From Psettodes erumei (taxonomy: Eukaryota > Chordata > Actinopteri > Pleuronectiformes > Psettodidae): a stretch of 64,000 bases of DNA. Of this stretch, positions 25,422-38,200 are shown piece after piece. Every line of letters starts with the position of its first letter. The stretch's first letter is position 1. A program made the translations under genes and the position numbers. The stretch spans positions 62,001 through 126,000 of the forward strand of contig JAFBJZ010000354.1 in assembly GCA_016785225.1 (NCBI GenBank), in the 5' to 3' direction. Below the pieces are notes generated by a model, which was given only the letters and a program-made list of their open reading frames with translations, searched no databases and was not told where the DNA came from.

Positions 25422-25726
25422 GCTTTGTCTATATAAAATTGTTTCATGACAGGTTTTTAATGAATGTAATATTTCTGAGGAAAACACTGTAACCATGTAT
25501 TTCTGTGTGTAAATATATAGATTTTACTCCAGTACAAATGTATAGACTATAAGGTGCTCTATTTTTCATATTTTTTATAAATATCCTGACTGAAATGATC
25601 ACTTCCATAGTTGCATCTATTCCAGTGTGTGTGTGTCTTAACAAAGAGCCTGTAGATAATATGAGGAATGTTTTTCACTTACCCTTGAGATGTATGTATC
25701 TATAAAATCTGCATTGAAATTGTCCA

Positions 25727-25732
25727 AATAAA
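25727..25732 (+). terminator. Polyadenylation signal of the SBK kinase gene
   Basis: Canonical AATAAA about 305 bases after the stop codon. The 3' untranslated region between is AT-rich and otherwise featureless. Confidence 0.7.
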
Positions 25733-26394
25733 GAAAAAATGTGTTTAAACTGGCTTCTTGTGACATTTACACATACATATTTAATCAAGTCAAATCAAGT
25801 GGATTATTGTTTTAGTGCAAAACTGCAAAAGTTTTCATATTATATAAATATACATATATAAATGTAATTTTTGATAAGGCCTACCTATGTTTAGTACAGC
25901 ATTGCAATAAAGTGTGATAACTGCAAACCCCTCCTCAACCTGATTAAATCACTCAGGGTGCCTGACATACATACAAACATTTCTTATCAGCATATTTGCT
26001 GTTTAGTTTTACTTTGATAATTAAATAAAAAATCTATTGTGTACAAATAATCTGTGACAGCTTTTCAAAGAGCCCTTAGAAAAGTATACCTATGGACAGA
26101 AGTGACATCTGTGATGTGTTGAGGCAACAGGTGCTGCAGAACAGAAGAAGCACATCTAAAATTGGACTGAACAATACAACCTGATAGCGATACCAGCGTG
26201 ATCTTCTTCCAAGTCTGCATGATGCAAAAATCCCCCTGGCACGGTACCTTAGGAGAGACGTGATGTTTCACCTTCACTTCCTGCATTAACAATTCTGAAG
26301 CTAAATGACCTGTATTCACATATTTGATACTGTACATATACATGCCTGATAGGCACATTGAAAGGAAAACAAAACCTCTATGAAAGATACATGT

Positions 26395-26830
26395 CACAAT
26401 GGTGCAAGGAGTTAGAGCCAAATGCAGACCAAGGCGGGGGGGGTGCATTGCAGTGATTTTGATTAATGATAACAAGAATGCCCAAATAACAAAAGGAAGG
26501 AAAAACCTGAGAAGAACCGACAAAAGCCCAAGCTTGAAAACTGGGAGGTGAATGGAGACCTGCTGGGGGAGAACGGGAAACATAAATCCACAACACAGAC
26601 AAAACAGTGACAACAGATGAACTGACAAAGATAAAGGGAAAGCCCAAGATTAATATATATACACCAGGGAGCTAGGGATAACAAGACACTAGTATAACAC
26701 ATGGGAGGGCAGACAATCAACCACAAGAAGTAAAATAACACAAGACACACTAGGAAATCATGACCAAAGTAGAACAGGAAATGAACCAAAACATAAACCC
26801 AAGAGTCTCTCTGAGGAGTCACTGAAGGTA
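26395..26830. mobile_element. Degenerate transposon-derived block (class not assigned)
   Basis: A-rich, purine-biased sequence with words such as agagccaaatgcagacc, aaaacctgagaagaacc, agggagctagggataac and aaatcatgaccaaagtagaa. These are strongly reminiscent of a repeat common in fish genomes. The minus-strand frames across it (26065-26628, 26463-27017) are not recognisable proteins. The ends are approximate and no terminal repeats were found. Confidence 0.45.
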
Positions 26831-29752
26831 AGCTGTGAAACTCCTCACATGGCAGGTTGCCCTCCATACTGTTCATGGGGACAGTTGTCTTACATCTGTC
26901 ACAGAGGATGATTACTGGTTGAAAAATTGCCTGCATTCCTGTTACAGAGGCCTCCCCAGTAGAATGCACTGGCATTTCTAATGGCTGCGTTGTATGCTTT
27001 TGCAACTGCTGAATCATGCAATGTTAGCAACTGGGTGTCACAGTAAATGCAAAGAACTTGGCACCAGTTAAATTGTCAAAAAAAAAAAACAACCTTTGCT
27101 ACACGCCAGATACATTCAGGCTCAGGTTCACTGTAATAAATAAATGCCAAAAAAAGCATGACACAAAAATAAATCCTCAGTTTTAACTTTCACACTGGAG
27201 CGTGCACAATATTTCAGTTCAATTTGGAGTGGATCCCTGTTGGTAGCAAGCTGCTAATGCGCAGTGCGAGTGTGTGTATATGTCAGTAGGGCCTGTGCTA
27301 ACCCTTGCTAAGGGCCACTCCAGATGGATTTATAAATAGACCACAGGTCCATCTATTTACACACCATGCACATCATCACCTCTCTCTGACTATCTGCAGT
27401 CCACAGCCCTCCAAAAGCAAAAGTCAGGCTGCCTTGGCGCCCACAGGCCTTTACCAGCACAATCTGATGGAACACTGTGACCCATCTCACCCATTAACTC
27501 CCTCGTCTCTGCACTCTTTTTATCGCTGGCCCTCTTGCTGATTACTTTTACCTTTCTTCAGTCATTCCACTTAAGCCTTGTTGTTTCCTTTCATCTTTGT
27601 CTCTGTGACCATGTCAACATTGTGTACCTTTGGAAGCCTATCTTTTTTTATTTTCATTCCTTCACTCTGAACCAAGAACTACCAGCCTTGTTTAGCTGTG
27701 TTCCATAGTGAGTTTGCAGTAAAAATCTCCATATCTCCATTGGAAACGGCTGTTTGGGATGCACTACTTTTTTGGAAACAGAGTGGCAAGGCTCATGTGA
27801 CATTTGGGTGGGGGAGTTAATGGAGGACCACAGCCTGACAAATGGAAACACATGGAGTGGACCATAGAGACAATACAGCGCCAGTACAAAGAGGCTGGTC
27901 GAGGTGCAAATCTGTTGGAGGTCCATGAGGACAGGTCGCAGGGATGATGAAAATAGGAGAAACAAGGACAGCTATAGTACACTGCTCGTCCTTCCAAAAA
28001 TTGAAAAACAAAAACACACATGCAATGTCAGAGAAGCAGCTTGTTTTACTTTATGTCACAGATATGTTTGTGGAGATGAAAGACACATGCTCTAATTTAG
28101 AAAGCCAAGAAGCTCAGATTTAGATTTGTAATGTCAGCAAGATTCTGATTTCATGCAACCAGCTTTGACTGAAGCTCACTTTACCACAAAAGTTTAAAGT
28201 TTGCAGGGGTCCCCATCTACTGTCTTTAAAGCATCTTCTCATTTTACATTTAATACCCAACATCAAAGTCACCCTTTTTCTGTCGTGAGAAGACAGCTCT
28301 TAATGTTATGCACAACTAACTTTTCTTTTAACACAGGTAGACAGAGGATTTACAGAGACAACCAGCTGTATTGAAAATGGCATTAGTTGCAACAGACATT
28401 TAGACAGATATCTAATAAAAGATGGCACATGTTGAGAGAATGATAGCTGCAAAAGCAGACACCGATATGGGAGCAAGATTGATGGCTGGAATGGAGTCCA
28501 TACAGCCAAATGTCTGAAATGTATCCCCAGAAGGAAGCCAAACACTTGGGTCACCATGGCCTAATATTTCCTACACCCTTAATTTCCTCTGTCACATTGT
28601 GGCTTGTTAAGGTTCAGCTGTGTTAATTGCTCAAACAGACTCTCTGTATGAGCTTTGACATTATCACTATTGCATAGCAAGAAGCACTCATGACTAACAG
28701 TGGATCGACTTTATGTGTATGTCATGAATGAGCATTTATTGAGGTTTGCAATGTCCTAATGGGATGGTTCAGCTGGTGTTCTGAAGGCGTGTCCTTGTTT
28801 TCATGTGTAGGAAACATCAGTACATGAAAAAGTATCAGCTGGTTAGAATGCAGAGAAGCAGTCTGAGGGTGTGCTGGGGTAAAAAGGAGGTCAGAGAGAG
28901 AGGGAGAGTATGCGGCACAGAGTTGGCATGTCTTAGGCAGTGCCTTCCAACTAATAAACAAGTTGGGAGATTATCATGTGTTTACTATCTGGCATGTTTT
29001 CCTTGACTGTTCTGCATTGGTTTCTGTCTCTCCTGCCTGCTTCCTTTTTCCCCCCTTTCTTCTCTCTTTTTATCTCTGCTCCTCTGGACTCTACTTTCCC
29101 CACAAACCGGGAGTGACGTGGGGAGAGTGGCAGGTTGATGCCTCCACAAGATTGATCATCGCTCTTGGCTCTGATCCTCCTCTCTTTTGCTTACACTGCC
29201 TCCATCTGTCAAGTTGTCATCGGACTTGGTCGGTCGACCTTGTTAGGGCCACCCCACAGGCACTCGCTCTGGAGCCTGTGTAGCCCCGATATGTCAAGGG
29301 GATGATGAGTGTCTCCCTCTTGAACTGACTAGGTCTACCATAGGGTTACAGCCAAAGGGAGTTTTGTTGTCTGTGACTTCAGGAGTATGTACAACAATAT
29401 TTTTATTAGTTGAGTCCATGGAAGCTGATGTAGAGTCAGGTTTCCATCTCAATGCAGCTACAAAGGTCCAAGGGAAAAGCAAAGTATTTTCAACACAATG
29501 AAAATGCCTCTGAGACAAAGGGTCAGGAACTCTTTGCACAGAAAATCACTTGGGATATTAGAAGGATAGAATACATAATTCAACATACGGTATTTGTGTG
29601 ACTATTGCAGATTAAACCTGTTATATTGCATTTAATTGTGCCCTGTCTGTTTATTGTTTTTTTGAGTAAGAAAACATCTTTGTATGAGCAAAATGAACAA
29701 TAAACTTAGCAAAAAAAAAAGAGCAAAATCATGTATTATATATGCAAATGCA

Positions 29753-29788
29753 TAGGGCTGCAAAAATAATGATTTTCTTTATGGATTA

Positions 29789-29832
<44 letters not shown>

Positions 29833-29900
29833 TTATTTATTCATCAATAGTTTACAAAATGACCTTTTAAAATGTCTCTGTCAACCAACAGGCCAAAGCT
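29753..29900. mobile_element. Short nonautonomous element, copy 2, interrupted by a microsatellite
   Basis: Begins tagggctgcaaaaataatga and ends tctgtcaaccaacaggcc, the same words as in the copies at 14619 and 44317. A (GT)20 tract at 29791-29830 lies inside it. Truncated and diverged. Confidence 0.5.
29791..29830. repeat. (GT)20 microsatellite
   Basis: Forty uninterrupted bases of alternating G and T, followed by atttatttatt. Confidence 0.95.
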
Positions 29901-30483
29901 CAAATGATATAATATAGTATAACAATCAAAAACATAACTTACTTAATTAGAAACAAACTGTGGCTGCAAAGGAGAATTTAAATCATACATGTTCAGGATT
30001 TACAGCACATTACTTGGGGAGGTGAAAGCAAGGTTAGTGAGCCTGGGCCAGGGACCACTCTCTGTGTGTTTTGCGCCACCTGCTGTTTAAGGTAAGTAGT
30101 GCAAAAGTCAAGTTTAGGCCCATTGTGGATGCCTTTGTTAATTTCTGTCCTTTAGCGGCATACTTCATTTTCTTCACTGATCTGAGCATATTCCTGATGA
30201 AAATTAAACTGATGAGGTTTAGAAAATATTCACAATGTATATTCAGACAATACCTGCTTCTCTGATTTTTTTCTTTATCATAGAAAATATTGTTACTGTG
30301 ATGTTGATATAACATATTGACAGTGGCAAGGGTCACTTGTCCAATTAAATGTCTGGTCAAGATTACCATTAAGAAAGTGGTGAGTGAAGCAAAGAGAAAA
30401 CTCTTCATCAGATTGTATGCTACATTTTTGCCAGATTAGGGGAGCAAGAGAAAAAAGTAAAAAGCAAGAAAAACGATGATCGG

Positions 30484-30550
30484 AAGGAGGACGAGGGGAG
30501 GGGGAGGAGGAGGGAGGAGGAGAGGGAAGGAGGGGAAAAGAGAAGAAGAC
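30484..30550. repeat. Purine-only tract (GGA-rich)
   Basis: Almost pure G/A sequence over about 65 bases, with many GGAGG units and a single c near its start. Simple-sequence DNA in an intergenic region. Confidence 0.8.
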
Positions 30551-31084
30551 AAAAGATTCATAAAACTAAAGCAGTTTGTGGACGACAGCAAAAAGTTGTG
30601 AGTACGAGTTAATTATGCTTCTTTTTCACCTGATTTTGATACATAGTGTAGGAAATGCACAAATGAACATGAATGAAAGCTGGCTCACATCCAAAGGCAT
30701 TAATGAAAGGATGTCTGATACATACATAGATTAGATGTAAACATGAAACTCAAGAGTGAACGCTTGGCTGATTATCCTCCCTTCAGAATTGAAATGTTTA
30801 GCTATGAGATGTTTGGTTGCATGCAGAGTTCAGTTAAGTTCACGCAGTGAAAAACATGTCACTCTCACACACTAATCAAGCAGGACAATCCAGAGTTTCA
30901 TTTTCAATAACTGAAAATGCAATACTCTGGGATTATCGCTTATGGAAAAGACGCAACTTGTGACAAGGCTGTCATGCTCAGACTGGCCAGTGATGATCGT
31001 ACACTTGGAATGCTGTAATATTTTCTATGAGAAGAAAGCTGGAAAAGAATGTGCAACTGTAGCAGAGGAGGGGTGGCGGTGGCT

Positions 31085-31119
31085 GTGGTGGTGGTGGTGG
31101 TGGTGGTGGTGGCGGCGGT
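31085..31119. repeat. (GGT)n microsatellite
   Basis: GGT/GGC trinucleotide tract of about 35 bases. It generates poly-tryptophan or poly-threonine in the shadow frames, so those frames are not genes. Confidence 0.9.
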
Positions 31120-31695
31120 GGGGAGGGGGTGAACAGGGCACACAAAACACATTCTTTTGAGAGAACTCACGTCTTGGACTCCAAAGTTACACTGACACAT
31201 CACAAGAGGAATGATGCAGGGTGGGAGTGGAGAGAAGGAAGGGGAAAGAGAAAAAGAGGGGACTCGGGGAAAGAAGAAAAACACTTTTTCAGAAGCAAAA
31301 TGCTTTAAAAGTGTGTTTTCTTGAAGATGCTCTGCTGCTATTTCTTTTAGCTGCTTACATGCTGTCCAGTAATTACCAGAATGCACTGTAGAATATATTA
31401 TTCCACAGCCACATGACATCATGCACTCTTCTAACGATGACAACTTGTCTGTTACCCAAAACAAAGCACTACTCTGTGTTTTTAGCTGGATCAAAAAAAA
31501 TGTAGGGAAAACATTACAGTGACCTGGAATGTTGGGAGCATTTATATGCAAGGGGATTAAAGGAAACATAAACAGCACAAAAATCTTGGGAGAGGATATT
31601 GAACAGTTCCACTCTTGTGAAATTATCCTCACTCTTTTCCTCTTTTTGGTTTTACTGCAGTCCGTTGAAAAGCGTGCCTCTTACAAGCTGAAGCA

Positions 31696-33169
31696 ATGGG
31701 CAGTCTTCCAGTGGTCCTGCTCCTCTGCAGTTTCCAGGGTAACGCTGCCAAACAGAACACACAAATCATCTTGTTTAATTACGGTTGAGTCGCTTCGTGT
31801 TTGTTTTTTATGCTGCGAAACACTCCCCTCATGTGGTTTCTGTTCCGCAGCGCTCACAGCTGTAGCCCAAGCCCAGCAGACTGGTAATGCACCTCCTGCT
31901 CCTAAGCCACACTTTAGATCAGGACAAGTTTTGTTGCATGGCATCTGTCAGTCTGTGAGTCACTGACGTGGGTCATAGGTGAGACATTTGCCCAATCTTG
32001 ATCGTGTTTTCTCTCCTTGTTTTCTAGAGAGCACTGAGGCACCTGGCAGCGCCTTGCCAGCCAGTGAGTGACTGGCAGATTGGAAATGACCTCTGAACAG
32101 CCTCTCAGGAGGCCCCATGAGCCCTCGGCACAAATATTCACCATTTTGCAAGTATTGGTGTGCTTCGTTGTGTCATTTTGACTGACACAAGTTTCAATGT
32201 GACGTGTATCTCTCGTCTCTGCAGACTGCAGGGAGGAGATGTACCCTTGCACCAGGATGTACTCAGTTCACAAGCCAATCAAGAGCTGTATTGGTGGTCT
32301 TTGTTTCTACAGGTGATCTGCAAATTTTCGGCTTATGGAAAGACAGTTTTAATTTGGCAGTTTGTCAGCAGATGGCTCGCTTTACAAGTACGAGCAGGAA
32401 AGATCTTGGTGCTCCGCTATGAGGGCACTTACATCGTACCCAGGACTATTTCTCAAGTCCTTAACTTATGTAAATGCAGCAGTACAGTAACACACAAAAA
32501 TAAAAGTACTCATTATGCCTTACTTTATTATTAAAGATTTTATCATTGCATTAACTGCTGCAAATAAATGTGTAAGCAGCATTTTAATGTATCTATCTTA
32601 CATACTGCAGATGCGTTTAATCTTAAAAATGCTTCATAATTCATAGTATGATCATGCAATTTATAGAAAATCTTAATTTGCAAATTAAAAGTTAGGATGT
32701 GCAGAAAAATTGAAATACTCTGTGTACAAGTGAAGAAATTGTAATTGTGTATAGTTCTTTTGTTGCTTAGTTACATTCAGCTGCTTAAAAAGCTCAGTCT
32801 TATCAGGTTTTAGTCACTGTAGTTAATCCAGGTCAGACTGTGTCTCATGTTGTTCATGTTTTATCCTGTTTCTGACGCAGCCTCCCTCGTGTCTACGTGA
32901 TCAACAAAGAGATCTGCATGAGAACCGTGTGCCAACAGGATGAGTACCTGAAAGGTAAGACGGCCTACAGGCATGGCAAGCACTGTGATGTCAGGGTGTG
33001 AGATCAAGCAGCTAAAGAAATCTCTGTCTGTCTGTCTGTCTTTTGACGCACAACAGCCGAACTCTGCAGAGAGTTGTCTGGGTGGCCCAGACGTTTCGAG
33101 AGGTCATCTAATAGAAAACGCTGTCGCAATCGCCGTAGCAACCCCAAAACCTGGGAAAACAAGGCCTGA
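31696..33169 (+). CDS. mfap5: Microfibril-associated protein 5 (MAGP-2), short form
   Basis: Secreted extracellular-matrix protein that binds fibrillin microfibrils. Exons: 31696-31738, 31851-31883, 32028-32063, 32225-32312, 32881-32954 and 33057-33169, all phases consistent, 128 residues. The coding exon begins after a good acceptor (tactgcag, ending 31660). Residues 1-22 form a signal peptide (MGSLPVVLLLCSF...). A short Ser/Thr/Ala linker follows, then the matrix-binding domain with seven cysteines at 39, 46, 59, 64, 79, 84 and 95, including CREEMYPCTRMYSVHKPIK and RVYVINKEICMRTVC, the family hallmark. The C-terminus is strongly basic (SSNRKRCRNRRSNPK), as in MFAP5 and unlike the Cys-rich tail of MFAP2. 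It is shorter than human MFAP5 (about 173 residues), and no RGD is present. Its neighbours aicda and necap1 are also its human 12p13.31 neighbours. Confidence 0.88.
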
Positions 33170-33539
33170 TGGGCCCAGGATGGCAACATGACTGCCATTG
33201 AGGATGGAGCCCCCTTAGAGACACAAACCAGGGGCGTCGTCATAAAAACAGCCCATAACACCATAAATCCACTGCTCAGCACCTGGGGGTCTCTCTCCTC
33301 TCTCTCTCACACACACACACATAGTCTTTTAACTGTGTGTGAATATTGAAGGTGTGCTCATTTCATCTGTGTGTTGTTGGACACAGATCATGTCTTCCAT
33401 GGTTTACGATCCATTTAAGGTACTGTAGTAATGGGCCTATAGGAGCACTGAGTCATTTCTTTATACAAAGAAAGACCCACTCTGTCGTGGACTAGAAGGT
33501 ACTCACTGCCAGTCCAGTATTATGTGCACTATTGTATCC

Positions 33540-33545
33540 AATAAA
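33540..33545 (+). terminator. mfap5: mfap5 polyadenylation signal
   Basis: Canonical AATAAA 371 bases after the stop codon. The intervening 3' untranslated region contains a CT/CA-rich patch at about 33290-33322. Confidence 0.65.
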
Positions 33546-33559
33546 ATATAACTACATTC

Positions 33560-35216
33560 ATTCATGACTTCTTCTGTTTAATGATTTGTTCTCTATTATT
33601 CACTATTCAAGAGGAAAAGCAACAAATAAAAGTTGTGGTGATTAAGTGATATCTTTATGTTTTTCCTTGCATATTCAATTCCATATACATTTCCAGACAC
33701 ATATACAGTTTGAATAACAAGTAACATTTGGGAGAAATGCATATAATTTGAACAGTAAACAAACACTGACAAACATTGCTAGGGCCTTACACTCACACTC
33801 TCTGTGTGGTCCAATCAACATCCATCATCACGCCACATGTCACTGCACCACTGTGCATGCGATACCAGCGTGACATGACCCATCTCTCGGCACGTAACAT
33901 TATCACGACAAAACACCGCATCAAACACAGACTAACTTGGTCCCACATTGTATTGGTCTGCATCAGAATACCATTTATAAAATTAGATCTTAACACAGAG
34001 TCGGAGTTCACAGTTAAAACATGTTCGTACAGTACAACATGCTGATGTTGAGGTCTACAACCTGCTCACCTTCTCGTGTTCATTCAGGAGATGAGGCCCT
34101 TCCCCGGCAGACGGGACGATGCAGAAACACAGACCTATTCATTGAGGAGGAAAAAGGTGATGACCTAAATGACTCACCAGTCACAGCTTTAACAGCTGTG
34201 CTGTGTAGAGATGACATAACCTGGACTAAATCATCTCTATTTCCCCTTGAGGCAGAGATAAAAGCATTTCATGCCTTACTTTCCTTTTGCTTAGACCCAG
34301 TCACATCCAACATTCCTGTTTCCCCATCTCTTTGTACTGATTTACAGTTAAAACAATTCATGCGATGCCCAGGACCCATCCCCAGTGAAATATGTGATCA
34401 GCAGCTGCATCTAAATTTGACATGTCCTCTCGCAAAATGACGCTGTGGAGCAACACAAGCCCACTAGGGCGTGCTAGAGAGCACATCTACTCTGTAAATC
34501 AATTACAGCCTAACAGGTTCCTTTCAAGTAGAATCATGTTGTAGCAAACTCCACGATACCAAATCTATTATAAGACGATCCCTGCGCTCAATGCAGACTA
34601 CACATTACTAACTACAGAGACAGACTAGGCTGTCAGTCAGTGCATATAGTCAGTCCCACTGCTGGAGACTTGAAGAAAAATAAGCTACGGTACATAGGTG
34701 ACAACACCAAAGGCAATACTTTCAAACTACTGACAATATATACATTTAAAATAATTATTATTCTCTGTACATTAAATTCATTCATTACTGTATTTTAGTA
34801 GTTTTCATCATCAGACGTTTCTGATTATGCCTGCTTTGATCATATTCCGTTTAAGTATACTCTAAGATAGAAATTAGCACATAAAGTACTGTAAGGGGGA
34901 GAAAAGGGGGGAAAAGGCAGAATTCAAACAGAAAAATGGAAAGTAGAGATATACAGAAAAGGAGATAATGGAAGGTGATGGCCTATAGTTCAAGTCTTTC
35001 TAATGTAGACTGTTCTTTGTGGTCTGGGTGTTTCTAAGACTAAAATCTGAACAAAAGCCATTAGAAACTGAACTGAAATAAAAACAAACTAGTACAGGGG
35101 GTTACCCTGCTTGGCAGGGAGAGATACGGGACCCCATACAGGGGAAAACAAAGTTGCAAAAAGTGCTGCATTAATTTACAGAGAGCCAACGGGGAGAGAA
35201 GGGAGTGAGCAGCTCC
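33560..35216 (-). other. necap1: necap1 3' untranslated region and convergent gap with mfap5
   Basis: About 1.65 kb between the mfap5 poly(A) signal and the necap1 stop codon. I recognise no gene. A plus-strand frame of 139 codons (34021-34440) has no family resemblance and is most likely chance. How much belongs to the necap1 3' untranslated region is not determined. Confidence 0.45.
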
Positions 35217-38200
35217 TCACTTCGGGGATACAGAGTCAAAGTCTCCCCACAGGTCAGAGCTGGCTGCGATGGTTGGGTTGGATGGAGCCCCCAAGTTGGA
35301 GTTACTGGAGTCAAGGTCTAGCAAACAACCTGGTTAAAAAAAACAAAAAAAACCACAGAAACATAATGCACTGCTGAAAAATGATCAAAAAGTATTCAAA
35401 TTTCTGGTGTGATTATTTGTTTCTCAACAGTCAACAGTGCAGCAACATTAGACAGGATTTCAAGAAATAGTCTGTAAAGTTCCACTGATAAAGAACAAGA
35501 CAAACCTTCACCTTCACCGTCATTTCACCGTCAGACTGAATATTTTCTTAAAGGGTCATTTCACCCAAATGACAAATTAGCTTACATTTTCCCACTTCTT
35601 CTGGTGGTATCTAGTCATGCAGTTAGTTTCGGTTTTATGCTCTGTGGTTTTTAGAGGTCAACCTCTGAAACCTCTTCTACCACCCAAACACAATGGAGGT
35701 ACTATGAACGTGCTTTCATTTGTGCTGCCTAAAGCACTGAAAGGTTACAAACTCAGAGACTCTCTGGATCTTCCACACACCTTATTATTATATTATAACA
35801 GTTTTCTTAGGGACTACTGCTTTGGTAGAGAGTAGCGCCAGTGAAAAAAAAGCCTCTCCAAACCTCAGCACATGAAACCGAAAGGGCCTGCACACCACCT
35901 GGGGGGTACGTTGCTCTCACCACCTTCACTTTTAAAGACTGTGGATACAAGTGCTGCGCTGGAAACATCTTCACAACAGACTCCACTGAGGCCAAAGGAA
36001 ATATGAGTTTCCAGCAAAGAAACAACCTTTCTTCTGCTTCATATTGACCATTTACAGCAACTTTCATTCTGTATGACATCTGAGGCGTCACAGTCAGGTC
36101 ACGTTATATGTCTCGGGCTACTTGGGGCAAACTGCAGGTTGAACGTGGAAGTAAAACAGTGAGAAACTTTTGTTTACACTTGAAAAAAAACTGCTTTTCA
36201 CAACTGACAGCTGAGCTATTTCCAGCAGGGCGCTCAGTGGTGCTGTCTCTGAGTTTGATGTTATCCGTGCCAACGGATGTGTTGGCAAAAAGTAGGATTT
36301 TAATTTAATGTAGGCATCCATTGTACTCCAAATTTTATTTTCACCTGATCACGAGGAACACACGTTTCACGAAAGTCACAATAATCACAAAAAAGGATAA
36401 CTTCTATTTTCTGTAACAAGCCATCAAACAGCCTTCTTGTGATTTTGAAACACTTATCTTGTGAATTCAGGAAGACTCTGCTGTTTGCAAAATCTATCCA
36501 GGTTATTTCTAATTTCATTTTGTATCACTGTGTTTTCAGAAGACGTCTTCACATAAGCTCCCCAGCTCTGCTGCACAAACTCTCACTGATTTGGATTCAT
36601 TACATCTGAGTATACGCAGGAAAACATACGAGACAGAATAATTAGGTCCAAGCTTTCCGTACACTCGGGTTCTAATTACCTACCGGTGTCACTATGTCCC
36701 GCAGGTGGTTGTGTATTGTGATTGGTAGATCTGGATGAAGGGGGTGGTGCTAGCTTGCCCCCGGGAGGAGGTGGAAGGAGCCCCAGGCCACCTGAACTCT
36801 GCGGACGAGACCTGTCCTTCTTTTTCGATTGCTAGACAAGGTGTAAACAGAACTGGGTGAGTGAGTGTGGGTTAGTACAAGTTAAAATAAAATACTCTAG
36901 GAAAGACATTTCATTTGGTTCAGTTATCAAAATCAAGAGAGTTCGGCAAAGACACATTTCTACAGTATCGTACTGTTTTTGAAAGACTGAGCACCAAACT
37001 TGAACCCATTTTGCTGTTGCACTAGGGTCCAACCTTATTAAATTTTACGAAAATGCGGTCACCCCAATATTGAGAGTAATGGTCTGGCCTTCTTTGAAGC
37101 CCAGGTCCAGTTTCGGAGAGGAGTCAAAAGCCTGCGCCTGCTTGGTAAGCTCCTTTTCCTGTTTCACCCACCTAGAGGAAACCAAGAAGGAAGATGGACA
37201 TACAGCGAGATTAAAGACAGCTGAAAAACTAGACAACATTCATCCGCTATTGAATGAGCTATGATCCAAGAAACACTAAGGAGCGGCTGCATACTTAAAG
37301 TGGTCCTGAAGTGCCACGTTGAAGTCAAAGGCGTCGCCTCGGTCTCCAAATCCAACGCCTATGAACGCACTGCGGCCTTTGAGAGCGATGACGACAAACA
37401 AACAAGGTTTAGACTTTAATGAGGGATCTACATGGTAGTTCAAACAAAAGCATTATGAACCTGACAGTTTCTCACAGTAATCTCTGCCCTGGACCCTCCT
37501 ATTCAAACACGTTATCCTCTCAGTCGTGAGCGCATTTGCAAAACATTTAAAGCCTAGTAACAAACAGTTCGCCCACCGTTGTCATCCTGGATGCGGAGCA
37601 CAAAGTAACGGCTTGAGTCACTAACTGTTTCCACTGCAATGCCAGGGTATTCCTCCACCGGTGCCTGGGCAAACAATTCCCCTGTAGCATAGAAGAAAAG
37701 AAAGAGGTTTGTCAACTATTTGATAAATGGTCCTGCGGCCATTTGGATCATTAATTGCTTACCAATATCTCAATTTAAGTAATTTTAAGATTAGATGAGT
37801 GCAGATTAGAAGAATGCTGGGGTTTCTTTGTGTGGGACACGCTATGTCAAGTGTATGCAACTTCCAGTATTCAAATCGCACAAAAAGGGGCCATTATGGG
37901 GCGTAATCTGAGGACAACAAGAGTGCTAAGTCCCTAAAGGGTGCCAATAGAGACAGAAGGATATTATCAGCCTGTTTGCTGCAAAATAAACTGCATGCTT
38001 GGATGTGGGCTGGGTCACCTTGGAAGAGATGAGTAACAGAGAGGGAGATGGCGAGCAGGAGACTACACAGTGAAATGATTTACAACGGCGGCGGTGCCAG
38101 TAAACAATGGCGCTCCCCCGTCTGTGACTCTCCCTCACCAGAGATTTTGTCTTCCAATTTCACATAGGCCACTTTGCCCCGGGCCGTCATACGCATGCGT

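Larger units (their letters stand above)
25760..31655. other. Intergenic, repeats only
   Basis: About 5.9 kb between the SBK kinase and mfap5, both on the plus strand. Apart from the repeats listed separately (26395-26830, 29753-29900, 30484-30550, 31085-31119) I see no gene. Reading frames of up to 230 codons on the minus strand have no recognisable family and contain low-complexity or repeat sequence. Confidence 0.6.

Noticed and set aside
26065..27017. Minus-strand hydrophobic frames of 184-187 codons
   Set aside because: They lie across an A-rich degenerate repeat. Apparent membrane segments come from T-rich complement sequence, and no family is recognised.
30940..31632. Minus-strand frame of 230 codons, Thr-rich in the middle
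   Set aside because: The Thr run is the complement of the (GGT)n microsatellite. No conserved motif, no start context, and it overlaps intergenic DNA upstream of mfap5.
34021..34440. Plus-strand frame of 139 codons downstream of necap1
   Set aside because: No recognisable domain, no splice context and antisense to the probable necap1 3' untranslated region. Length is within chance for this base composition.
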